Source: Panaeolus papilionaceus | Lineage: Eukaryota > Basidiomycota > Agaricomycetes > Agaricales | DNA length: 64,000 nt | Assembly: GCA_015501605.1 (NCBI GenBank) | Contig: JADNRZ010000021.1 | Location: forward strand, 248,001-312,000 | Direction of reading: 5' to 3' | Part shown: positions 1-11,200 of the stretch, piece by piece | Position numbering within the stretch: the first letter of the stretch is position 1 | Layout: the number at the start of each line of letters is the position of its first letter | The notes under the pieces: generated by a model | Told to the model about the DNA's origin: nothing | Seen by the model: the letters and a program-made list of their open reading frames with translations, nothing else | The model's database searches: none | Program-made: the position numbers and the translations under genes

Positions 1-56
1 GGTATGTCAGACATTTATAACGCGTCCATTTCCTCAATTTATGTCGCGTTTTCTAG

Positions 57-1020
57 CATGGGAACCGCCTGGTGTGCAGCCAAATCTTATCCTTGGGAAC
101 AAGGTCTCTACGTCGGTGGAATTGAGACTGCCAAAGTTAACCTTACTCTTCGGATCTACTCCAACGCCTGGCATGTTTATGCAGGCCTGGCCATTCTAAA
201 CCCCGCTGCTAGGAAACAGATCGACCGATACGCCAACAGTGCCACGGAGTTGTTCAAGATGATGCTAGAAGGTGGAAGTGGCGGCGACGAGGAGAAGAGA
301 AAATTTAAAAAGAGGATCGACTGGGCCAGGGATACAGTCTTTGGGTCAGATGCTACCACTGAAAATGGAAACGCGAAATCGAAGCGAAGAAGACCGATTT
401 TGCTTTCTGAGGACGTGTTGGATAGGTTTAGCCTAGGCAAGATGCCACCAAACCCGTCTGATTCACAACCTCCTTCGCCGACGGATACCACACCTTGTAC
501 CGCGTCGTGCTGTCTTTGTGGTCCGCAGAATGGCGATGGGACAGAGGCGTTTAGTTCCACGACCAACGGCAACGGTTCAGCTTCATTTCACCGAGCACCT
601 ACCAAATACCGCCCCAACTCTCACCTATCCCTCCTCGCCATGGTAGACTGCTGGGCTCATCTCGGCATAAACCCTTACACTCATCTCGCCCTGGCTGCAA
701 CCCCTATTTTCCGACTTTTCCTTGGACTGGCGGAGCATCTCTTCCTGTCACCCGTCCTCCTCTCTTCCTCCATCCACTCTGCACTATTTGACACCTGGCA
801 CCGTGCTGATGACATCGAATTCGTGATCGCTGCGAGAGGGTGGTCGCAGTGTGTTAGTTTTGGGAGCTTTGAGGTGTACAAGCAGCGCTTTGCGGAGACG
901 AGGAAGTTTTTTGAAGGGCGGTTTGAGGAGGCTGGCAGGTTGGGGAGTGAGATGATTAAGGTTGTCATGGAGAGTGAGGTTGAGAGGGAGGAGGCTGATG
1001 ATGAGACTGAACGTTGTTGA
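57..1020 (+). CDS. 3' terminal exon of an unrecognised protein (5' end outside window)
   Basis: The window opens on a splice donor (GTATGT at position 2). A 55-nt intron ends in TTTTCTAG at 56, so coding sequence starts at 57 with one base completing a codon, and runs open to a TGA at 1018-1020 (about 320 residues). The protein has a charged Lys/Arg-rich middle, a cysteine-rich patch (CTASCCLCG), and a long hydrophobic stretch near residues 200-260 followed by a charged, probably helical C-terminus rich in Glu. I do not recognise the family; the hydrophobic block could be one or two membrane segments. The first ATG in this frame (58) lies just after the acceptor, so it is probably internal. 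Confidence 0.6.
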
Positions 1021-2255
1021 GAATTTTTCTCTGTAAATTTTTCATGGTTGGTTTTTGCCATTAATGTTCCGTTTTAAAGATTATCACGCTGACACGGCTG
1101 TGCTTGAGCAGTTATTTGTATTTTTACTGGATTTCGTTCGTTTACAATGTTCATTGTCCTCCAAAATCCGTGAAGTTGTGGCCTATTTCACAACATGTCC
1201 AATGCCGCTCGTCTTGGTGCGATTTGTGTCTTCCCGGTTGGACAACCAATTACATATCGGATTGACGTTGCTTAGGCTCCAGACTCGAAAGGGTCCTCTT
1301 AGCATGGTGTGCTACTTCCAGGCCCATCTTTCATAAATCAACTCCCATTTTACCCTTATTTGTCTCCTTCATGAGGATTCTGACATTTCAGGTATTTTCC
1401 TTCACAAATCCTTCCATCTTTTGCACGCTCAGAAACAAGGAGATTTATCATGGGTCATGATCATCCGTACTGATCTGGCACGAGGCGCTGTCATAGAAAG
1501 GTGCTTATCGGAACCAAGCTACCTCGAGCACTTCAACATGTGGCGACCTTAAATTGAGATTAGATACCCACGACGACTCCCAAAGTGTCCTTTGCGCGTC
1601 GAAGTCGCGTCGAGAGGGAGTTGTTACGCGCTTAAAATTATCCTCATGTGACCCCTAATGACCGCGTCATGACTTGGGCATCGTGACGCATCCAAAGCGA
1701 GTATATACGCGTTAAACACGCCCGAAGGCTCGGAATATAACATGGAGTGATATAAATGTCCATCGAGTCCAATAATATGCCCAGCACTGCGCTTACTTGA
1801 AAACGGGAAAGTCGAGTGAGGGCCACTGGCAGGTCGGCACAAGAGCAACAATGCGATCGGCATGTGACAGCTCGCACAATCCCAATATGTGCGATGAATT
1901 ATAACGCCCTTTAGAAAATAATTACGCGTACACATATCCTCGAATTCTGGTCAAGATGTTGAGTAAAAGCTGCACTTTGTACCAAGAAAAAGGAGAACGT
2001 GTATGATGAGCCATGATCCTACGCCTTCAGAGTACGCATCACGCTGCTCAGATTTAATCATTGTCGTCGACAATCTGAGCAATGTCGTGTCTTGCATTGT
2101 CATATGCTTAATAGAGGCACATAATCCTGCCTTTATCTCTGCTATGACAACGCGAGGGTGGCTTCACTTGACAATAACTCGTCAACATGAGCCTTTGTGC
2201 TCTAAGGGAGGTCGCTTAAACTACAATGCGTTTTCTATTGGGCCCTTTGCAGTAG
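1021..2255. other. intergenic, no supported gene
   Basis: Only short overlapping ORFs on both strands, with no domain signature and no splice pattern I could join. It should hold the 3' UTR of the upstream gene and the promoter of the 2.33 kb gene. Confidence 0.5.
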
Positions 2256-2263
2256 TATATAAG
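2256..2263 (+). promoter_or_regulatory. TATA box of the 2.33 kb gene
   Basis: TATATAAG lies 68-75 nt upstream of the ATG at 2331, the usual fungal TATA-to-start distance. Confidence 0.55.
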
Positions 2264-2330
2264 CGACGCGACTTTTGCATACTAAAGTATCACTTTTCAT
2301 TACCTCTCATTTAGAACCTAACTTAGCGAC

Positions 2331-3669
2331 ATGTTTTCCAAGAACTCAGCAGGATTTTCCAGCACTTTCACTCGTCCTAACAATGGTGAGCCTTTTCCAA
2401 TACAAGTTAAAATCTTGACGCTAGTTTACTTAATATATGCCATTTGTTCCAAAATTCAGACGCGTCTGACGATGAAGCGACTCATGTTTATGCAAAGGGG
2501 GATCGAGATCGCACGCTATTGAGTCCTCAACTCAGGGGAGAATGTTTCAGTAACCCGTCAATGAATTCCCCTCTCCATCAGCAGAGTCAAACACAGTCGG
2601 GGTCAAGACTAGCACTCTCACCTCGAATGGGATTTGGAAACCCGAGTGAGTTACAACATGAATGACCGTTGTATTATGCTTAAAGTTAATTGATGGATCG
2701 ACGCAGGGTACCCACCGGGCCTCAAGCCACTGCCACAAACTGGGAATTCATCCAACTCGAGTATCATCTCTCAGTTAATGGAAGACAGGAGCAAGCTAGC
2801 TGCGGATATTGCGCATGGCCTTTCCTCTCTGAAAAAAGAATATAATCGAAGCCTTGCTGCACAGGAAGAGCGGCGCGACAGGGATATATCGCGATTGGAC
2901 GCACAGTTAGATTCCCGCGAGGCGCAGATAGACGCCTTGTTCAGAACGCTGGAGACAGTAAGAAGCGAGATGATGGAGCTCGAAAAGGAACACAGGAAAG
3001 AGTTGGTCGCTCTCAATGACAAATTAAGCAAGGCAAAAGATGACTTGCACACGACAATCCTTAAGCATGAGCGAGCCCGTGACAAGGTTCGCAATCTCTT
3101 ATAAGTATTTTGATAATTCTCCCTCTAACATCTTTAACCCATAGATTCAACGACACCTCGACCCCATTTCATTCCGGTGTCTCATCGATGCTACCCGAGA
3201 AGTCATTCTCGGTTGGTTCCCTGACTGTGGTATCAACGTCACCCGTGATACGAGTGCTACCTGGAGGGAGTTGTGGAAGTATCTCGAAGACAGCGCAAGT
3301 GTACGGGAAGCCAGGGATCCAAGCAAGGATTCGATCAGTCACATCGCCGACATCATTTATGAACGGCAGAACTACGCGAGCGGGAAGAGCCAATACGAGT
3401 CATTCACGACGAATGGCACGAAGTACAAGCTACGACTCACGAAGCGGAGAATGAATCGCGAGACAATCATCGAAGTCATCCGCTTCGGCATGGGGTCGAT
3501 TGTGCAGGAAGGCAATGAAGCCGCTCATGAGGTCAACACTGAGAACATTCGGGATGCAATTACGAGCCCATCACCATCAATTCACTCTAGGGTCCCTTGC
3601 TTGAAGGAGATGTTCTGTGTTGCGTTCGGCTATAGCGACTTCCCGGCATTGCAGGAGCCTCGCTATTGA
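2331..3669 (+). CDS. coiled-coil protein of unknown family (four exons)
   Basis: Model join(2331..2385, 2460..2645, 2707..3086, 3145..3669), 381 residues. The first two introns have standard donors (GTGAGC, GTGAGT). The third starts GTTCGC, weaker, but the phase fits and the frame then stays open for 174 codons. The N-terminus is polar and Ser/Gln-rich; the middle (about residues 100-210) is a long Glu/Lys/Arg/Leu-rich coiled coil; the C-terminal half is a mixed, probably globular region with several Trp and Cys. No catalytic motif is visible and I do not recognise the family. It is the first of three small same-strand genes in 2.3-5.9 kb, each with its own TATA-like promoter, so not an operon-like unit. 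It may bind partners through the coiled coil; that is inference. Confidence 0.7.
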
Positions 3670-4170
3670 TTTTTTTATCCTCGTCTCTGCAGCGGGATGT
3701 GTGTTACATTTGGGTTATTCACGGAGGCTTGTTAGTTAGCTATGGGGGAGATCACACGTATTAGCGAGATAGATCTTTTATTATGTGTATGCTTTATGTT
3801 TTCATATGAATATGTTTTGAGGCTTAATTGCGTTCTCAGTTTGAGTGGTCTCCCTATGGGGTGATTAGTGATTAAATTCAGATAATATGTGTCGGTCTAC
3901 CGAGTAATCTGCGACTGCGTTAAGGGGCTCCCCATGTACACAACGGTCCAGGACAGATACGAATTTGGACAGGGAACTATTCCCGGGCACTTCATTGGCC
4001 CTTAACCACCCCTTTAAAAACTGCTTATAACATCACCTGTTCATTAATTTCAACCCTGGTCACCTATTCTAAGAAGCAGCCTACGTTGAGGAGGTAATTC
4101 CTCTGTGATTTTCTACGGCATTCATTCCTCATACTACCTTTTGAAGATTTACAGCTCACATTATTCGCAC

Positions 4171-4754
4171 ATGGGAAACATCGCAAATCCTGAGCCAGGT
4201 TCAGTGAAGGAGTTCGTTGATGAAGACGTCATGGAGAAAAGGAGGCTTGAATGGGAGAAACAACAAGTGTCGTGGGAGCAGGAGTGGGAAGAGAGCACGC
4301 GTAAATGGAAGAAAGAAAGGGCGGAGTGGGAGGAGCAAAGGAAGGTCTGGTGTTTCGTTCATGTCCCAGAAAACGATTCGCTGGCAGGCAGCGGGTCCAG
4401 GAAGGCGACCAAGCACACAGGGGTCGAAATACGTCCAAACAAAACTGGAAAGACGGCCCCAAGCCATCCCATTGACTCGTTTGATGAGCAACTAAAGGTC
4501 CTGCGTCAACATTCCAAGCTCGTGCATGCTGAATTTGTCGCGGAGCGCGAAATAAAAAAGTCGATTCACGGGAAACTAGAATACGAAGTCCTGGATTTGA
4601 AAAGGAGAGTCGAGGAGGTTGGTGTGGAGGTGAGTTTCAAATCAAACTAGGCACTGCTACCCCTGTTTAACTGACACAAATATACTCCCAGCTCGATACC
4701 CTGAGAACACGAATAGAATTTTATCTTCGTCGGTGCTCCAAAAGATCCCACTAA
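4171..4754 (+). CDS. small coiled-coil protein with heptad-spaced tryptophans
   Basis: Model join(4171..4629, 4692..4754), 173 residues. The 62-nt intron has a GTGAGT donor and CCCAG acceptor and joins in frame to a short last exon ending in TAA. The start is the ATG at 4171; the same frame is open upstream but has no earlier ATG. Residues about 20-62 are a strongly charged helix with Trp at 28, 35, 39, 46, 53 and 60, that is spacings of 7, 4, 7, 7 and 7. This fits Trp in the core (a/d) positions of a coiled coil. A second charged helix lies at about residues 110-155. No known domain is visible. TATA-like AT-rich elements (around 4010-4030) precede the gene. The family is unknown to me. Confidence 0.65.
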
Positions 4755-5123
4755 GGCCAGTGCGCCTCCCAATCAAATATGAAACACTGGCACTGGAGTG
4801 TAAATTCGATGTATACCCTCCGTATGCTTGCAGGACTTTTAATAATGAAGTGAACGAACAGTGTCTCTAGGTTCTTATAACCAAGTCCATTTCCAAGGTA
4901 TTTTCGACGGTTTTGATCCAACCAAAGGTGTGCTGATGCAGGTGATGGCGCCGCCGCATGATCCGGATTGTCGGAAGCCCAATAAATAAATCGGCGTCTA
5001 AAAGCTTTGCTTTCAGCCTGCGGTAGTTACAACGCATGCATTAGCCTTTTGTTAAGGAGGAGCTCGGGCATTGTTCATGAAAGTAAACAATGGAATAAAA
5101 CGTGTTAAACGTTAGCCAGGGGA

Positions 5124-5130
5124 TATAAAT
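5124..5130 (+). promoter_or_regulatory. TATA box upstream of the 5.36 kb gene
   Basis: TATAAAT inside GGATATAAATATG, about 235 nt upstream of the ATG at 5363. The long gap suggests a long leader or an unrecognised 5' UTR intron. Confidence 0.4.
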
Positions 5131-5362
5131 ATGACAGGGTAAGCTACATTTTACGTCCTCTTTCAACAAAGTCTACGTCGTTCCTCTCACTCATCACGGT
5201 CGGGCCCGCACTTTCACCCCTCTAGCTGTTTGTAAAACGACCCAAAAAAGAGATTTTCACTCACTGGCATAGGTACGGAAAATTTTTATTGTTTTGCCCA
5301 TCATAAAACATAATTCGTTTTCTACGGAACATGCAGCTGCTCGTGAATAATAATAGTCACGA

Positions 5363-5848
5363 ATGATGAAGTTCCCCTCCGTCGACAAGAATGGTCGCAA
5401 TATTCGGGACGAGAGGTTAAAGCTCTACATATTCAACGAGATGCAACGGGTGCAAAACTTGCTCGATGTGACCGAAGACGAGAGAAAACGAAACGAAGCA
5501 AAGCTTCAGAACGATATCGAAAATATTCACCAGTCTTTAAACCAGATGGATCAAATGATGTCGACTTTGGGCTCTTTCCAGAGAGCCGATGCCATTTCCG
5601 AGTCGAAAGGCTGTGAGGCCAAGGCTATTGCTGAAAAGTTGAGGGTGGAGAAGGCTAGGGTGGCATACCCTGCTGGCTCACTTACTCAGGCCGACAAGAT
5701 GGAACTTGACCGCACCGAATTTGCGTTTTGGATGGGCTTGCTTATGGAGGGAAGAAATAGATCCGTGAGGGTCCTTATACGGTGGCAAATTGTGTTCTTC
5801 TTTGCTGCATTCATGTTGTCTATACTAGTTTCTCGATTTGTTCTTTGA
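5363..5848 (+). CDS. small coiled-coil protein with C-terminal membrane anchor
   Basis: A single exon of 161 residues. Residues about 20-75 form a charged coiled coil, followed by a polar linker and, at the extreme C-terminus (about residues 137-161), one hydrophobic helix (WQIVFFFAAFMLSILV) with basic residues on both sides. This is the layout of a tail-anchored membrane protein with a cytosolic coiled coil. Two ATG codons are adjacent (5363, 5366) and the first was taken. The protein at 34.7-35.2 kb on the other strand has the same architecture but little visible sequence identity. No family recognised; membrane tethering is inference from composition. Confidence 0.6.
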   Translation: MMKFPSVDKNGRNIRDERLKLYIFNEMQRVQNLLDVTEDERKRNEAKLQNDIENIHQSLNQMDQMMSTLGSFQRADAISESKGCEAKAIAEKLRVEKARVAYPAGSLTQADKMELDRTEFAFWMGLLMEGRNRSVRVLIRWQIVFFFAAFMLSILVSRFVL

Positions 5849-8218
5849 ATTGTAATTCAAAGTCTGAAACAAAGTACACCATCACTAAGGCATGGACTCC
5901 GGAGACACCAGTAAACGCCAGAGGTCCGTTGACCTAATACTATGAGAACGCGCCTGGAACCTATTTCACTTGACATATACCCAAGTTCATTTTAGAATTC
6001 AAACCCTGTTCCATGGACTTGTCTGGTCGATAACGCGGGAAAACATGCGCATCGTCGGATTAGAACGACGGCCTCATGTTGGCCGCATGTTTGGGGAATC
6101 AAGAAATATCAACTGATTCCGCGGCTTTGAGCGTATTTCTTTTCTGATGCACCCACATTGAGCTAATATGAGGAAGAAATCGTACAGTGCAAGGCCGACA
6201 ATGATCGAAAAGCAAGTAAACACGTCGTCATCTGTGTAATTTCGTGCAGAGACCAATCGTAGGCGGGACATCGGGGTCTGTAGCGTTGTATGGGAACACT
6301 CCAGAAGCTGGTAGAATATGCGTTGTCCGAAGGTTTCCCATAGTAGCTCAAGGGAACCCCGAGATGTTTGATGGGGCTGGGAGTTTGACTCTATAAACTG
6401 ACGCGCCTCACCCATATCTCGTGGTGCGATTCTCTATGGAGGGTTAGCAGACTCCAGAGGATAGAAATGTATTGATGTTCTAGAAAAATACTTCTAGATG
6501 AGGACTGTGAACTTGGCCTGATAATCTAGTTCGGTTCCAGCTCGAAACTGGTTGGCGCCTAATCGGTGAAAAAAAAGCTTTTGATGGATTGATTTGAACT
6601 TGGGTAGTGAATAGAAGTCCGTCGGACAGTCTTGTTATGTGGTACTAACTTGATCCTGCCTCTGGTCACAACCGTGTAAACGAGGCTATGAGCTGTCACT
6701 GTGATTGCGAATTTGAGGTGAATAGCGGAGGGTCTATGTCAGCTGCCTCCTGCGGTTTCCATTGCACAAGTCAGATTAAAACCTTTTATACATACTTATT
6801 TATGAAACTCCGAACATCCCCAGCCTTTAAACGCGACTGGCCCCCGAGTTATATTTTTACACACCCAGCATCAAACCTTGTTTCACGACCATAGGATATG
6901 CGGCTGCCACAGCCCGGCGAAGTAAAATTTCTTGGATGGCTAGACCAGCCTCTAAAAACCCAACTTTTAACTGGCCCAAGTGTTGATTGATGTACTGCAC
7001 TGATGTGTGGATATAAAGCTTCATCTATATAGTCGTAAATCCGTCTGTCTATCTACATCAACGCCTCCTCCTATGAACTGACTGCTGATCGTTGATTTCG
7101 GAGCTTCCTTCGATGCATTAGGAAAATCAGGATCATTGATTACAATGAAAAGGCCCCCTAGATCTGCCATTGGTTGTAGATCATCGGCGGCACGGCGAGG
7201 TCTCTTCAGCGCATCAATTGTTCTCTAAACCTATGCATGTCAATGCTTTCAATCCCTAAATTGGCCACAGCTGCCGACGGCGACGGCTTAATTGTGTTTT
7301 TGCACAAGTTTCGACTCGGTGGCGCCTAGATGTGAGTCGACGCCTCCGGGTTCGGGGTCGGTACAGTATTCTAAGTCTGTTAAGTCTCTGCTGCCAAGTC
7401 CCACCGAGTAAGACCTATTAGTGTGTAAACTAATTCGCAGGTATGAAACAAGCGTGATGGAACAAGCACAACACTACGAGCGACATATGGCTGCCACGTA
7501 AAAATGAGGACAATGTCTTCGAAAGCGATCAATTGCAGGTATATGAAAATGTATGTAGATTGAATGCAACAAGCAGGAATAAGAAACACGATATAAATTG
7601 AGTGAGAAGAATGTTGAGCATAATCGACAGCAGTAGACAACATCAGGATAGGATTTTGGAGTGGGGGTTAGGGTGTGTGTGGATAGCTAGCTGTACTTGG
7701 CAGAAGTCATAATGGTCGTGGCATATGCAAGAAAAAAATGGGCATAGGTATGTAACTAATAGAATATCCGAAGCGTCAAGAGAAGCAGTGGAGAAAGAAT
7801 AGACGAAATGCAGGTGCTGACTACAAATACACCATGAGATTGGAGCTAAAATGAACAAATCGGTATGTAGTGATGATGCATCGGGGAAGTAAAAGATGAA
7901 GGTATAGAGCAAAGCGATGTGCGATGGGGGCAGTAGAGGGTGCAATAGAAGATGAGATGCAAGCTAGCTGCGGGTATCACTGAGAGGTATAGAGATGGAC
8001 AATGCAATGGGTGAAAATTTTAAGAGGGATAGCGACGAGGATAGCATTTCCTGGACCAATTAACCAAGAAAGTATGACAAATGAAGATAGAAGAAAAGAA
8101 AAGAAAATATGAGGGAAGATGGGAGTACTCAATGTTAACTCATAATAGCCTTTTGAAAAACCCGACTCTGCGCTCCGTGGGGTTGACCTGCGTACCCAGG
8201 AGGCTTTTCCGCCGCCAG
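5849..8218. other. intergenic plus probable 3' UTR of the GATA-like gene
   Basis: No coding exon could be supported. ORFs on the minus strand between 7380 and 8222 are T-rich, low-complexity translations that fit 3' UTR of the minus-strand gene ending at 8219. Confidence 0.45.
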
Positions 8219-11200
8219 TCAATCACCCTTTCTCCAATCACCGCTGTGTGAGCTGCTACTGTTAGCCTCAGCCGCATCAACAGCCTCTAGGAGCTCAGCG
8301 TCGGCATCGGCATCCTCCCCCTCCCCATCACCGTCGCCCTCCCCATCACCATCGACATCCATGGAATGATGTCCAGCAGCATCCACAGCACCCAGGATCT
8401 CGGCCTCTGCATCAGCATCAGCGTCCGCGTCAGCATCCATCTCATCTGTATCCATATCCTGTGGGTGCTGCGGTGAGATCGATGTACGTCCAGGCCCGAG
8501 CGGTGACCTCTTCAACGCCGCATTACCGTTCCCATTCCCATGAGAGGGAGGCGTCCCCTTCCTCGAAGAAGACGCCGCATTGGCAGCGACTGCAGAGGCC
8601 CTCGTTGACCGTCCATTTCTACCACTAACTGGACCAGCTCGGTTCGCAGCAGCAGCAGCTGAACCCCTTCCGATATTCGAAGTAGGATGCTGATCGGGGT
8701 CCTCATCATCATCATCCAACGGTTCTTTTAAAGACGCAATAGTAGGGGGCGGGCTATGATGTTGGTGTTGCTGACCACCCGACCTTCCGGATCTTCCAGA
8801 TGTCGTCGTGGAATGAGCAGGCATGGTAGCGTGATGTCGGAGTTGGGAGGAATGTCGGTCGTCTCGCTCCCTGTCGCGTGAGCTGCTTGCTGAGAAGCTG
8901 GCAGCGCCATGTGAAGGTTGGTGCGTCAACAGAGTGTCGGTTCGATGGATAGTCCGGTCCGAGGATTGCGATAAGGGTGGCTGGGATTGTGAAGCACCGT
9001 GGGTAGCGGAGGAGCGTGCAGCAGCAGCAGCAGCCGCCTGTTGCTGTTGAAGAGCGAGCGAGTTGGCTAGTTGTTGGCTCTCAAGCGTTCCCCGTCGTTC
9101 AACGCGCTTCATCTTCTTGCGGCATCTGAATAACAAATAACGTTAGCTTCGGCTTTAAACCCTCACAAGGAATTATGAAAGAAATAAATGCATAAACGAT
9201 GAAGTAAAAGAAAGAAAGAAAGGCAAGAAAATAGAATAAACAAAGTCTCAAAAGTAAAAACAATGTAAAAATTTAAACAAAGAAAGATAACGAAAGCATC
9301 CCCAGCTCTATTCCCCAGTTCAACTGACAGTGATCGGTTCGCACCGCACTCGTACCTGTCAGTCGGGAAAGACAAAATGCGGGCGCAGGAATAGAAATCC
9401 CAGCTAGCCCCGCCCAAATGACCAGCCAACCGCCATCCCCTCCATTCCATCGGATACGGGGCGAGGGTCTCGGGGAACCCAGGGTAATCAATGACATCGT
9501 TTCGAAGTCAATGCAACGTCCCAAAGAAGAAATTGAGGGTTGACTTCAACGTATGACAATTGTCATCAAGAACCCCTGGGGCGTGGTGAGGAGAAAAACG
9601 AGGCGGGGTACGGATCCGGAAAATGATGGAAGATGATGCTAAGAGGGATAGCAGAAAAAAATCAAAAAATCGAACCGAACCGATGCGTCGGGACTTCTAA
9701 AACACCCGCCAAACCAGATAAACAAGGAAAATCGACAAAAACGAAAGTAGACATCGGAGAGGCGCCATCGGAGAAGCGCTTCCAGTGCCCATACATTGTC
9801 ACCGAACGTCCCGACTGGTTTGGATCGGCTGGCACAGTGAGAGTGAGACGGTGCGCGAGGGTGGAGTGGGTACGTATAAGGATGTCTCGCTGTACTCGAG
9901 GCCAAAAAAAGTCCCACATTTCCCGCCCCCGACTGCACGCGCAGGGTGGTCTTTCACACCACTGCCCACTTCCTCCGCATCAGATGATCAAGCACTGAGG
10001 GAAATTAACAATAGGCGAAGAGGAAGAAGGGGCGTTATCTCCCAAAGTCCAACGAACCCAAGGTGTTCGTTCGTTTATCGGATGAGGATAACATAGAAAA
10101 ATCCGATAGAACAAAAAGGAAAACAAAACAACGGACGCCGACGTCCACAAGGAAAAGATGGAATGAAAAACCAAACGCGCTGGCGAACAGGATTGAGGTC
10201 TAAACCAAAGAGGGCAAAATTAAAAACGCGAGTGCGGGGTTGACAGTGCCGTTATCGTGTTAGCCCAACCTAATCCTGGCTCATCTTATCCAATCTCATC
10301 CAAGCCACCAAACCAAAAGAAAACAAGGGAAAACCAACACGATAACAAGACACCGTTCATCAAGTTTCTCAGTGTCATGAGATATCCACTCGCGCTTCCA
10401 GCCCAAGACGAAGACAAAAATCCCGACAGGAAGAACGCAGCCCAGAAAAGCGCAGGGTTGAACGCGCCCATGAATTATTCCCAACTCAGGGTACAGGTGC
10501 GCTGCACCCTGGAGTGATTCATAGATATCGCATCAGATACGGCACCCGACGTCATATCCCCATCTCATTCGAGTCATTGACCCAGTAGAGGGCCGTTCCA
10601 CCCATTCTCCGCCGTCCAAGGGCCAACGAAAAGGAGAATTAAACAAAAGTCGTGGATGCGAAATGAACGCAAGAGAGCTTTAAAGGTTGAAATTGAAAAA
10701 TACGAAATCGACCCGGTCAGGCGTGGCGGGATGCTAGGAATCGCCGCGCCCCCATCCGTCGAGAAGTCGAGAAAGGATAAAGTGCGTGTCGAGAACGATG
10801 AAAATAGGATAAACCATATAGTCGCACAGTCAAGGGCCATCTGACCCGCCTGATGTGGAATGTTTGAAAGAAATAAAGGTGGATAAAAAGGAAAGGATAA
10901 AGATAAATGGCGGACAGCCTGATGGTTTGAATTGACAGCCATCACGCGCGTCTGTCAGGCAAACTTCGGGGTTGTGGCTTGGTGGTGGCTGAATACCAAG
11001 CAAACACCGAGGAAATAGAGTAGAAATAAAGAGTAAAGTTAAATCCTCGAGGTGAATCCGTCCAATACCGAATGTCGAGAAGGTATTGCGGAAAGGAAAA
11101 TGACTCGGATGATCATCGAAAAGTGATTCAAAATGACAGGAAAGAAAATAGTGACTCAAACAATGCTCAAAGCCAGGAAAAGAAGGGTACGGAAAAGGGC

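Noticed and set aside
7380..8222. Several hydrophobic minus-strand ORFs
   Set aside because: They lie just downstream of the GATA-like stop codon in T-rich DNA, so they are best read as 3' UTR.
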